This document shows positions 45,324 through 53,488 of a stretch of DNA of 64,000 nt, piece by piece. The first letter of the stretch is position 1, and each line of letters begins with the position of its first letter. Below the pieces are notes generated by a model. It did no database searches. It was not told the origin of the DNA and worked only from the letters and a program-made list of their open reading frames with translations. The translations under genes were made by a program, and so were the position numbers. The stretch spans positions 248,001-312,000 of the forward strand of contig DAOKYO010000001.1 in NCBI GenBank assembly GCA_035326105.1, read 5' to 3'. Source of the stretch: Bacilli bacterium (GTDB taxonomy: Bacteria > Bacillota_I > Bacilli_A > RFN20 > CAG-826).

Positions 45324-46235
45324 ATGTTAAGAATTAATCCCCAAGTTAAAGCCGCCATTGAAAATAAGCAACCGATTGTTGCTTTAGAATCGACAATAAT
45401 TTCGCATGGAATGCCCTATCCAGCGAATGTCAAAACCGCTTTGGAGGTGGAAGAAGTTATCCGAAAGGCGGGAGCGATACCGGCAACCATCGGAATTATT
45501 GATGGCGTTGCCGTTGTGGGCATGAATAAAGAAGAGATTGAAGAATTTGGTAAGCGGCAAGGAATTGTCAAAGTTTCGCGGCGCGATTTCCCCTATGTTA
45601 TTGCTCATAAATTATGGGGAGCGACCACGGTAGCGGCAACGATGATGGTTGCTAAAAGAGCCGGCATCGAAATTTTTGTCACCGGGGGCATAGGCGGTGT
45701 TCATCGCCATGGCGAAACCACCTTCGATATCAGCGCGGATTTGGAAGAGTTGGCTAAGACGGATGTAACGGTAATTTGCGCCGGGGCAAAAGCCATTTTG
45801 GATTTGGGACTTACCCTGGAATATTTAGAGACGCATGGTGTTCCGGTATATGGTTATCAAACGGATGTTTTGCCGGCTTTTTATACCAGGACATCTCCTT
45901 TTAAAGTTGATGCGGCAATCGCTTCCCCATCGGAAATGGCGGCGGTAATTTATGCGAAAAGAACAAATCATTTAGCGGGCGGTATTTTGCTGACCAACCC
46001 GGTTCCCGAAGCCTACTCAATGGATCCGAATGAAATTGAAATTGCTATCCAAAAAGCGTTAGCGGAAGCGGATAAACTTAAAATAAAAGGTAAAGAGACC
46101 ACACCCTTTTTACTGAAGAAAATTGTTGAGATTACCGGTGGACAGTCACTTGAGGCGAACATTGCCTTAATTAAAAACAATGCCAAATTAGGCGCTGAAG
46201 TTGCACTTGCCCTGACAAAGGAGCAAAATAAATGA
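45324..46235 (+). CDS. psuG: Pseudouridine-5'-phosphate glycosidase
   Basis: 303 aa. Typical N-terminus NKQPIVALESTIISHGMPYP, then GVAVVG and VTGGIGGVHRHGETTFDISADL and ASPSEMA. It splits pseudouridine 5'-phosphate into uracil and ribose 5-phosphate. Its usual partner kinase psuK is not next to it. It overlaps a TetR gene by 4 bases (ATGA). Confidence 0.94.
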   Translation: MLRINPQVKAAIENKQPIVALESTIISHGMPYPANVKTALEVEEVIRKAGAIPATIGIIDGVAVVGMNKEEIEEFGKRQGIVKVSRRDFPYVIAHKLWGATTVAATMMVAKRAGIEIFVTGGIGGVHRHGETTFDISADLEELAKTDVTVICAGAKAILDLGLTLEYLETHGVPVYGYQTDVLPAFYTRTSPFKVDAAIASPSEMAAVIYAKRTNHLAGGILLTNPVPEAYSMDPNEIEIAIQKALAEADKLKIKGKETTPFLLKKIVEITGGQSLEANIALIKNNAKLGAEVALALTKEQNK

Positions 46236-46798
46236 AGACGGAATTGAAATTAGGCGAAGCGCTAAAACACATGATGACGGTCACGCCGCTGGATGAGATT
46301 ACCGTTAAACGTTTGACTGACTACTGTCATGTATACCGGCAAACATTCTATTATCACTTTCGGAATATATATGATTTGCTGACGTGGATTTATCTCAATG
46401 AATCGGTTGAAAATCTCGATCAGGTCACCAACTGGGATGATGCTTTAAAATTCATATTCCAATATGTCAAAGAAAATTCGGCTTTTGTGCAAAACACACT
46501 CAGTAGTGCCGGCCGCGAGTTATTTATCGAATTTCTTTATTCAACCACTTTTTCCACCCAATTAGAGGTTATCAATAAATTGCCTGGAAACGAATTACTC
46601 AGTGAAGATCAAAAACGTTTTATTTCCAATTTCTATGCCCCAAGCTTCGTTTATATGGTAGTTAGATGGATTGATGGAGGAATGAAAGACGACCCCGAGA
46701 CGTTGGTCCGGGAATGCTCTGTCATTGCCGATAACTACTTAGAGGATGCGATCAACAAATTTACCTCTAAAAGGAAGGATGAAGATGCGGGAATTTGA
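46232..46798 (+). CDS. TetR-family regulator (DhaS-like)
   Basis: 188 aa. The helix-turn-helix is at residues 20-50: ITVKRLTDYCHVYRQTFYYH, then FRNIYDLLTWIY. The C-terminal part resembles the DhaS-type TetR_C_8 group, whose members sense small ligands. It is coupled to psuG and overlaps the alcohol dehydrogenase gene by 14 bases, so it may control this operon. The ligand is unknown. Confidence 0.85.
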   Translation: MKTELKLGEALKHMMTVTPLDEITVKRLTDYCHVYRQTFYYHFRNIYDLLTWIYLNESVENLDQVTNWDDALKFIFQYVKENSAFVQNTLSSAGRELFIEFLYSTTFSTQLEVINKLPGNELLSEDQKRFISNFYAPSFVYMVVRWIDGGMKDDPETLVRECSVIADNYLEDAINKFTSKRKDEDAGI

Positions 46799-47957
46799 AA
46801 TTTCAACTCCGACGCGTGTCATATTTGGTCGGGGAAAAGAAAATGAGGTCGGACGGATTATTAAAGACTATCGTCCCCATAAGGTTCTAATTCATTATGG
46901 TCAAGGGTCGGTAATTCGTTCGGGATTGTTAGCTTCGGTTGAGCATTCGCTTCAAGAAGCAAAAGTGGACTATATTAAACTGGGCGGAGTTGAACCCAAC
47001 CCCGATGTTTCTTTGGTGCGCGAAGCCATTCAATTAGTAAGAAAAGAACAAGTTGATTTTATTTTGGCTGTCGGTGGAGGTTCGGTTATCGATTCGGCTA
47101 AACTTATTGCCGTTGGTGTCGACTATGACGGCGATCCTTTTGACATCAGTCTTCATAAAGCTGAACCCCAGAAGAGACTACCTTTAGGAGTCATTCTTAC
47201 CATCGCTGCCGCCGGGAGCGAAATGAGCACATCGTGCGTCATCTCCAGCCGGGAATTAGGAATTAAAATGGGCTTTAATTCGCAACTCAATCGCCCATTG
47301 TTTGTTATTGAAAACCCGGAATTGACTTACAAAGTGCCAAGCTATCAATTGGCTGCCGGTATCACCGATATTATGATGCATACGCTAGAACGGTATTTTA
47401 ATCAATCGGATGAAATTGAGTTTTCCGATTTTATAGCGGAAGGGTTGTTAAGGTCGGTGATTGTTGCCGGCCGAAAAGCCATGCAAGATCCCTTTGACTA
47501 CAACGCGCGCGGAACATTGATGTTGGCGAGTTCATACTCGCATAATGGAATTACTTCCATGGGAAAATTACCCTTGATGCCGGTTCATCAAATGGAACAT
47601 ATATTGAGCGCTTATGACCCAAATATTACTCATGGGGCCGGATTAGCGGTTTTATTCCCGGCTTGGGCAAAATACTATCAAAAAATCGATGGCAAGAAGT
47701 TTGCTCAATTTGCTCACAATGTTTTGAATGTTAACACAAACGATATGGAGCGGGATGGTATTGCTGCGGTAGATTTCTTCGCCAACTTTTTTCACGAATT
47801 GGGAATGCCGACCGGTTTAAAGGATTTTAAAATTACCGAGAAGGAAATTAATGTTCTGGTTGAACATTTATTCAAAGGAAGAACAACGCCGATTTTTCAT
47901 TTTTTAAAGCCGATGGATGAGGAAGTAGCTAAAGAAATATATACTTTAGCATTATAG
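46785..47957 (+). CDS. Iron-containing alcohol dehydrogenase (BDH/YqhD-like)
   Basis: 390 aa from the ATG at 46785 (GGAAGG six bases upstream). The nucleotide-binding motif is GGGSVIDSAKLIA; metal ligands are in AAGITDIMMHTLERYF (Asp, His), MPVHQMEHIL and ITHGAGLAVLFPAW (His residues). It reduces aldehydes or oxidises alcohols with NAD(P)H, as in fermentation or aldehyde detoxification. Its operon context (psuG, TetR) gives no clear substrate. Confidence 0.93.
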   Translation: MREFEISTPTRVIFGRGKENEVGRIIKDYRPHKVLIHYGQGSVIRSGLLASVEHSLQEAKVDYIKLGGVEPNPDVSLVREAIQLVRKEQVDFILAVGGGSVIDSAKLIAVGVDYDGDPFDISLHKAEPQKRLPLGVILTIAAAGSEMSTSCVISSRELGIKMGFNSQLNRPLFVIENPELTYKVPSYQLAAGITDIMMHTLERYFNQSDEIEFSDFIAEGLLRSVIVAGRKAMQDPFDYNARGTLMLASSYSHNGITSMGKLPLMPVHQMEHILSAYDPNITHGAGLAVLFPAWAKYYQKIDGKKFAQFAHNVLNVNTNDMERDGIAAVDFFANFFHELGMPTGLKDFKITEKEINVLVEHLFKGRTTPIFHFLKPMDEEVAKEIYTLAL

Positions 47958-47968
47958 GAGAAAGAACA

Positions 47969-49084
47969 ATGACAAAAGACGATTTATTAACTCTGATGGT
48001 ATATGCCATTATGATGGTTGCCGCTATCTTTATCGGGATTCAAGTAATTGGACCCGCTCTTGATGATTTGGGTCTGCTTGCTACGAGTGAAAGAGTGGGA
48101 TTTGCCCTCATCACGATTATTATCGGCGCAGTCTTAAATATTTTCCTCTTTGAACTTGGCCATGTTATCGGTGCCAAACTTGGAAAATATCAGATTATTT
48201 CCGTTAATTTTGCCGGTATTTGTATTTATCGGACGGAAAAAAGATGGAAGGTTCGGTTTCAAAGTTTCGACGGTTTGACCGGTGAAACCAAAGTGATGCC
48301 GAAGACGGCAAAATCGAATCCTAAACCCTATATTTGGGGACCAATAATGCTGTTCGTGATTGAATTTGCCATTTTAATTTTTGGGGTTTATAGTTTTCTT
48401 CCTAATGATAATTTCATCAAGCAAGGAGCAATGGTTGTTGCTTCGGTAGGGGCGATGCTGGCGATTTATGACATCATGCCCTTCAAATTGGATACGCTTA
48501 ACGATGGATATCGTTTGGTTTTGATTTCAAAACCCATCAATGTTGAAGCCTATAATGAGACAATGCGAATTCAGGGCTTAAACTATCAAGGGATTGAAGT
48601 TAAAGATATTCGCGTCTTCGAGGAGATCACTTCGCTTACTGCTAGTGTCAATCTATTAAAGGTATACGACTTTGAGGATCAAAAAAACCTGATTGAAGCG
48701 GAAAAACTTGTCGATGCCATTATTGCCAACAAAGATAAGATTAATACCTCGACTCTGGCTCGGGCAACCGCACAAAAGATATATATTATGATAAATAATA
48801 AGGTTGCAGATGAAGAAATAGAAAAGTATTGGCTCAGCCAAGTCAATGAAATCAGAAGACTTATCGGAGCGGATTGGGCCTTGGAAACTATTCGGGTATA
48901 TCTTCTTTATTCGGGAATAGTAGCCAAGAGCGCGACGGAATGTGCCTACGCGATTAATCGCAGACCAAGAGCGGTAAAACGCTTAGAAACGAACGCGCGT
49001 TTGACCAAAGAAAACATTTTGTTTGATGAGGCTCTCGCCAAAATTAAAGCCGCGAACCCCGATTGGGAATTTGAAATTCACTAG
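47969..49084 (+). CDS. M50-like membrane protein with degenerate active site
   Basis: 371 aa; at least four membrane helices in residues 1-190, then a soluble helical C-terminal region of about 180 residues. FELGHVIGAKLGKY (residues 61-74) matches the HExxH helix of M50 site-2 proteases, but the first His is Phe61. A later DIMPFKLDTLNDG resembles the M50 third-ligand motif (NLLPxxxLDG). It is therefore probably a non-peptidase member of that fold. AGGAG precedes the ATG, 11 bases after the dehydrogenase gene. Confidence 0.65.
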   Translation: MTKDDLLTLMVYAIMMVAAIFIGIQVIGPALDDLGLLATSERVGFALITIIIGAVLNIFLFELGHVIGAKLGKYQIISVNFAGICIYRTEKRWKVRFQSFDGLTGETKVMPKTAKSNPKPYIWGPIMLFVIEFAILIFGVYSFLPNDNFIKQGAMVVASVGAMLAIYDIMPFKLDTLNDGYRLVLISKPINVEAYNETMRIQGLNYQGIEVKDIRVFEEITSLTASVNLLKVYDFEDQKNLIEAEKLVDAIIANKDKINTSTLARATAQKIYIMINNKVADEEIEKYWLSQVNEIRRLIGADWALETIRVYLLYSGIVAKSATECAYAINRRPRAVKRLETNARLTKENILFDEALAKIKAANPDWEFEIH

Positions 49085-49166
49085 TTTACGAATTTAAAAC
49101 TCGAAAGTCAGCTCTGTTCTTAGTTGTTATTAATTAAGGAATGAGGGTCTTTGCTTTTCAATTTTA

Positions 49167-49195
49167 TTTACAAACAAAAATATTAACCTTATAAT
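49167..49195 (+). promoter_or_regulatory. Promoter of the riboswitch-controlled P-type ATPase gene
   Basis: TTTACA (49167-49172), 17-base spacer, TATAAT (49190-49195). It predicts a transcript start near 49202, just before a small hairpin (AGGAACTC / GAGTTTCCT). Confidence 0.7.
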
Positions 49196-49218
49196 TACAA
49201 GGAACTCTTTCGAGTTTC

Positions 49219-49346
49219 CTAATAGGGGAGTAGTTACCATCTTATCGCCAACATTACGGAAGCAATTCCTGGTTGATAGGACCCGCGACATCTTTCGGGA
49301 ACCAGACCTTTAGTACCGTTTTTTTGGGACTAAAGGTTTTTATTTT
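49219..49346 (+). promoter_or_regulatory. yybP-ykoY (manganese) riboswitch with expression platform
   Basis: The conserved GGGGAGTAG is at 49225-49233 and the 3' conserved AGACCTTT at 49304-49311. Closing stem P1 pairs CTAATAGG (49219-49226, one bulged base) with CCTTTAG (49307-49313). The same ACCTTTAGT (49306-49314) can instead pair with ACTAAAGGT (49329-49337), followed by TTTTATTTT, forming a terminator. Ligand binding would hold P1 and switch transcription on. Such leaders respond to Mn2+ and precede exporters. Confidence 0.85.
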
Positions 49347-49364
49347 AGTCCAGAGGAGAAAAAT

Positions 49365-52040
49365 ATGATTGAACGAGAAACGCTTAAAAAGGTGTTTGAT
49401 CAATTTAAGACAAACCCAACGCAAGGACTGAGTGAACAAGAGGCAAAGGAGCGGTTGAATGCAAACGGACCGAACCTTTTGCCGAAGAAAAAAAAGAAGA
49501 CTTTGATTGGAGTCTTTTTTTCGCAAATGAAGGATGTCACTATCTATATTTTGCTGGCGGCGGCGGTTATTTCGCTGGTAATAAGTATCCTGAAGAAGGA
49601 AACGGACTATCTTGATACGATAATCATCATGTTCGTGGTGATTGTTAATGCCGTAATTGGCACGGTCCAAGAAATGAAGGCCGAAAATGCTCTGGCGGCC
49701 TTAGAGAAACTTTCGGCCCCAACGTGCATCGTCCGTCGGGATGGAATACTGAGTGAAATAAAAGCCGAAAATCTTGTCGTGGGAGACATAGTTATCCTTG
49801 AAGAAGGTAGAACAATACCGGCGGATCTAAGACTAATTGAGGCCATTAATTTGAAGGCTGGTGAAGCGTCGCTCACGGGCGAATCGGTGCCGGTGGAAAA
49901 AGATGCGGCTTTTCTCCCTTCGGGCGAAGTTCCGCTCGGTGATCGTCAAAACATGGCTTATATGTCTACTCCCGTAACTTATGGGCGGGGTGAAGGTGTG
50001 GTTGTCGCAACTGGAAAAGACACAGAAATTGGCCGCATAGCGGAGCTTATTTCGGCGGAAAAAGATGAAGCAACCCCTTTACAAAAACGTTTAGCCGACC
50101 TTTCAAAAATTCTTGGAATATTGGCTATCAGCGTAGTTACGCTTCTTTTCATCGTGGCAATTATTCAAAAGCGAGACATTCTCGATATGTTCTTGACCTC
50201 AATTTCCTTAGCGGTTGCGGCAGTTCCCGAAGGATTGCCCGCGGTGGTAACCATCGTTTTGTCGCTTGGGGTGCAAAAGATGGTAAAGGTAAACACTATC
50301 GTTAGAAAACTGCCGTCGGTAGAAACCTTAGGAGCGGTAAGTGTTATCTGTTCAGATAAAACCGGAACATTAACTCAAAATCGGATGACGGTCGTTCAAG
50401 CTTACGTCAACAATAAAGCGGCCGATATATACGGGTTTAAAAAGAAAGAGTTGGATGAACTGGCGATGGGAATGTCTTTGGCTAGCAACGCCAGTGTCGA
50501 CAACGGGGTTTATGGTGATCCGACGGAGATTGCGCTGGTGGAATTTGCTAATGTTTTTGAATATCGAAAGGCCTATTTGGAAAAAGAATTTCCCCGTATC
50601 GGAGAACTGCCTTTTGACAGCGTCCGAAAAATGATGTCCACCCTCCACGTTGTTAATGCGAATAAAATAATCTATACCAAAGGCGCGCTGGATTCCATCC
50701 TGAAAAGGGCAAACCGTATCGAGATTGACGGGGATATTCGTCCGATTCAAGAAGAAGACAAAAAAGCGATTATGAAGGCGAACAAAGCGATGTCTGATCG
50801 TGCCTTGCGCGTTCTCGCCTTGGCAAAACACGAATATAATGGGCAACAGATTGAAGAAGAAAATCTCATTTTTATCGGCTTGGTGGGAATGGTTGATCCG
50901 CCACGTCCGGAAGCAAAGGATGCTGTGGCAAAATTAAAGAAAGCCGGCATCGTTACAATTATGATTACCGGCGATCATGTCGATACGGCATTTGCCATCG
51001 CGAAAGAATTAGGTATAGCTGAAAATGCCACGCAGGCAATAATGGGTGAGGCTATTGATAAATTATCGTTTGAGGAATTGCAAAATAAGGTTAAGAACGT
51101 TCGAGTTTTTGCTCGGGTGTCGCCGGAAAACAAGGTGCAGATTGTAAAAGCTTTAAAAGCCAATGGCGAAATCGTGGCAATGACCGGAGACGGAGTAAAT
51201 GACGCGCCTTCTTTGAAAGCCGCGGATATCGGCATTGCTATGGGCATTACTGGGACTGATGTGGCTAAAGGCGCGGCCGATATGGTGCTGAGCGATGATA
51301 ACTTTGCCTCAATCGAAAAAGCCGTGGAAGAGGGTCGAGGTATTTATTCGAATATAAAGAAAACGGTTTGGTTCCTTTTAAGTTCAAATTTCGGCGAAGT
51401 CTTTGTTATGACTTTGGCGATTATTCTTGGACTTCCGGTTCCTCTAGTCGCTGTTCAAATTCTCTTTGTTAATCTCATTACTGACTCCTTACCCGCCGTA
51501 GCTTTAGGGGCGGATGACAAAGATCCGGATATTATGGGCGATAAGCCACGTAATAGCAAAGAATCACTCTTTGCCCACGGCGGTCTTCAGGTGACGATTG
51601 GCTACGGTCTTTTAATCGCCGTGACCACCTTGCTGGCTTTTCTTTATGTGCCGGTTGTCAACGGAGGCGCGACCTCATTATCGGCAATAATCACTTTCTT
51701 TAACGATAATCCCTTGGCCTTGAGCAAAGCGGAAACTTTTGCTTTTACCGTTTTAGGCATTAGCCAATTATTCCATATGCTGGGTATGGCGAACATACGC
51801 AAGAGCGCATTCCGTTTGTTCCGCCCGCGGGAATGGCTAATTTGGGTGGCTTTCATATTAGGGCTTGGACTTCAGATATTAGTTACCGAAGTACATTTTT
51901 TAACCCTGGCCTTTAATACCGTGGAATTAAGTATTACCGAATGGTTGATTCTAGCTCTCATTTCGAGCGCGCCGCTAATTGTTCACGAGATAATTGTCTT
52001 TGGATTGTTCATCAAAAATAAGGCTAAAAAACAAATATAA
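49365..52040 (+). CDS. SERCA-like P-type ATPase, probable Mn2+/Ca2+ exporter
   Basis: 891 aa. Cation ATPase N-terminal domain; TGES in SLTGESVPVEKD; M4 VPEGLPAVV; phosphorylation site CSDKTGTLTQNRM; hinge TGDGVNDAPSLKAADIG; M6 NLITDSLPAVALGADD. These residues fit the Ca2+-ATPase subgroup. The yybP-ykoY riboswitch in front argues that manganese is a physiological substrate, as for Lactococcus YoaB. GAGGAG precedes the ATG. A terminator follows. Confidence 0.93.
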   Translation: MIERETLKKVFDQFKTNPTQGLSEQEAKERLNANGPNLLPKKKKKTLIGVFFSQMKDVTIYILLAAAVISLVISILKKETDYLDTIIIMFVVIVNAVIGTVQEMKAENALAALEKLSAPTCIVRRDGILSEIKAENLVVGDIVILEEGRTIPADLRLIEAINLKAGEASLTGESVPVEKDAAFLPSGEVPLGDRQNMAYMSTPVTYGRGEGVVVATGKDTEIGRIAELISAEKDEATPLQKRLADLSKILGILAISVVTLLFIVAIIQKRDILDMFLTSISLAVAAVPEGLPAVVTIVLSLGVQKMVKVNTIVRKLPSVETLGAVSVICSDKTGTLTQNRMTVVQAYVNNKAADIYGFKKKELDELAMGMSLASNASVDNGVYGDPTEIALVEFANVFEYRKAYLEKEFPRIGELPFDSVRKMMSTLHVVNANKIIYTKGALDSILKRANRIEIDGDIRPIQEEDKKAIMKANKAMSDRALRVLALAKHEYNGQQIEEENLIFIGLVGMVDPPRPEAKDAVAKLKKAGIVTIMITGDHVDTAFAIAKELGIAENATQAIMGEAIDKLSFEELQNKVKNVRVFARVSPENKVQIVKALKANGEIVAMTGDGVNDAPSLKAADIGIAMGITGTDVAKGAADMVLSDDNFASIEKAVEEGRGIYSNIKKTVWFLLSSNFGEVFVMTLAIILGLPVPLVAVQILFVNLITDSLPAVALGADDKDPDIMGDKPRNSKESLFAHGGLQVTIGYGLLIAVTTLLAFLYVPVVNGGATSLSAIITFFNDNPLALSKAETFAFTVLGISQLFHMLGMANIRKSAFRLFRPREWLIWVAFILGLGLQILVTEVHFLTLAFNTVELSITEWLILALISSAPLIVHEIIVFGLFIKNKAKKQI

Positions 52041-52061
52041 TATTAATTTTATCGATAATTG

Positions 52062-52096
52062 AAACTTCTCAAGATAAAAATTGAGAAGTTTTTTTA
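52062..52096 (+). terminator. Terminator after the P-type ATPase
   Basis: AAACTTCTCAA and TTGAGAAGTTT (11-base perfect stem, 8-base loop) followed by T residues. Confidence 0.88.
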
Positions 52097-52161
52097 ATTT
52101 AACCGAAAAAAAACGAGTAAAAAACAATATTATTTTCTAGGGGGATAGAGAGGATAACATA

Positions 52162-53484
52162 ATGGATTTATTTACGCTTATCATGCTTGGTTCAAATGTC
52201 ATATCGCGTCTTTTCTGGGGAACAGTACCCACAGGATTAGATATTTTTCAGCAGATGACAACGAACGAAATAAAACAATATGTTGCAGCGACAACCGATG
52301 TATTTGGCGTCCGCAAACCGGAATGCTTTCAAATGCTTTTAGACTCCAGCCTTAATGAACCTCGATATGTGGCCACCGGCTTTAAAGATGGAGGGTACTC
52401 CATCTTTGACTTAGAAGAAGGCTTATTTACCGAGTATTCGCTTACCGCGGATAATCCTTATATCTATACCAATGTCGATACCGGTTCTTTTGTTTATCTT
52501 GGTCCTACTGAATACCTTCATTCAGCCAACAATGAAGAATATAGCAATCCATTAACCAATGAAAATTTTGATCGGGAATGGATTGATGATCGCTATCAAA
52601 GCGAACAGGAAAATGCCGAGATTATTGAGGATGGAGTGATACCTCCAAGTGAATACACTGATGACGAGGACTTACCATCAATGAACGCAACATTGATAGC
52701 TCCGGCAAATGATGTTTTTGATCCCGTTGTGGTGGATGGTATTTATACCTATGTCGCTAACTATCAATATTTTTCTCGCTTAAGTGACTTTGGATATAAT
52801 GCAAAAGGATCATGTGCATACATTGCTCTTCAAATGTATTTGAGCTATTTAGACACATTCTATAACGATAACATTATTCCGAATTCATATAACACATTTA
52901 AAAATTTTACTGCCTATATGCCTTTTTCAATCGCTTCTTATAGTTATTCACCGGGTTCAACCGAAGCCTTCCATCAAAGATTAATTGATGTTGGCGTTGG
53001 ACTTGGATATGCTGATCGCTCAACTGACTACTATAGTCTTAATGGAAAACAAGTTCCAAAAGTATTTGAAGCTTATATGAAATCGGTTGGTTTTATTTCA
53101 GCTTACTACACATACCAATATATTGAAGGTAACCTTTGGGATACCTTAACTGGGAATGCTTACAAGCGGGCCAGCGAAAGACTTAACTGGGGAAGTCCTC
53201 AATTAATTGGATTTGCGCTTACGGCCGACATTGATCATGCAGTTATCGCTTATGGGCAAACTGATACTTACTTTTTAACAAATTATGGATGGGGCGACGC
53301 ATATCGTAATGTTTCCGTGTTAAAGCAAAAAGTAAAGACAACTTTTGGTGTAGATGCTTGGAAAAGTGTCTATGTTCCTTCGCAAGGATACCAGTATTGT
53401 TTACGTCCTTTAGATCCGATTGTTGCCTTGAATGCTCAAACGCCATTAGCCGTCTCTAATACATTCCTAAATTTGGCATCTTAA
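52162..53484 (+). CDS. Putative papain-fold (C10/streptopain-like) cysteine peptidase
   Basis: 440 aa. The catalytic set is visible: Cys218 in KGSCAYIALQMYLSYL, His359 in DIDHAVIAYG and Asn374 in FLTNYGWGD. Residues 65-92 (PRYVATGFKDGGYSIFDLEE) resemble the propeptide of streptopain-type enzymes. The N-terminus is mildly hydrophobic (LFTLIMLG), but no clear cleavable signal is seen. GAGAGG lies eight bases before the ATG. An ABC/FtsX-type protein starts four bases after its stop without its own ribosome-binding site, so the two are coupled. The fold is confident; export and target are unknown. Confidence 0.72.
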   Translation: MDLFTLIMLGSNVISRLFWGTVPTGLDIFQQMTTNEIKQYVAATTDVFGVRKPECFQMLLDSSLNEPRYVATGFKDGGYSIFDLEEGLFTEYSLTADNPYIYTNVDTGSFVYLGPTEYLHSANNEEYSNPLTNENFDREWIDDRYQSEQENAEIIEDGVIPPSEYTDDEDLPSMNATLIAPANDVFDPVVVDGIYTYVANYQYFSRLSDFGYNAKGSCAYIALQMYLSYLDTFYNDNIIPNSYNTFKNFTAYMPFSIASYSYSPGSTEAFHQRLIDVGVGLGYADRSTDYYSLNGKQVPKVFEAYMKSVGFISAYYTYQYIEGNLWDTLTGNAYKRASERLNWGSPQLIGFALTADIDHAVIAYGQTDTYFLTNYGWGDAYRNVSVLKQKVKTTFGVDAWKSVYVPSQGYQYCLRPLDPIVALNAQTPLAVSNTFLNLAS

Positions 53485-53488
53485 GTTT

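Noticed and set aside
49254..49670. 138-codon minus-strand frame over the riboswitch
   Set aside because: Antisense to the aptamer and the P-type ATPase start; no start signals or domain.
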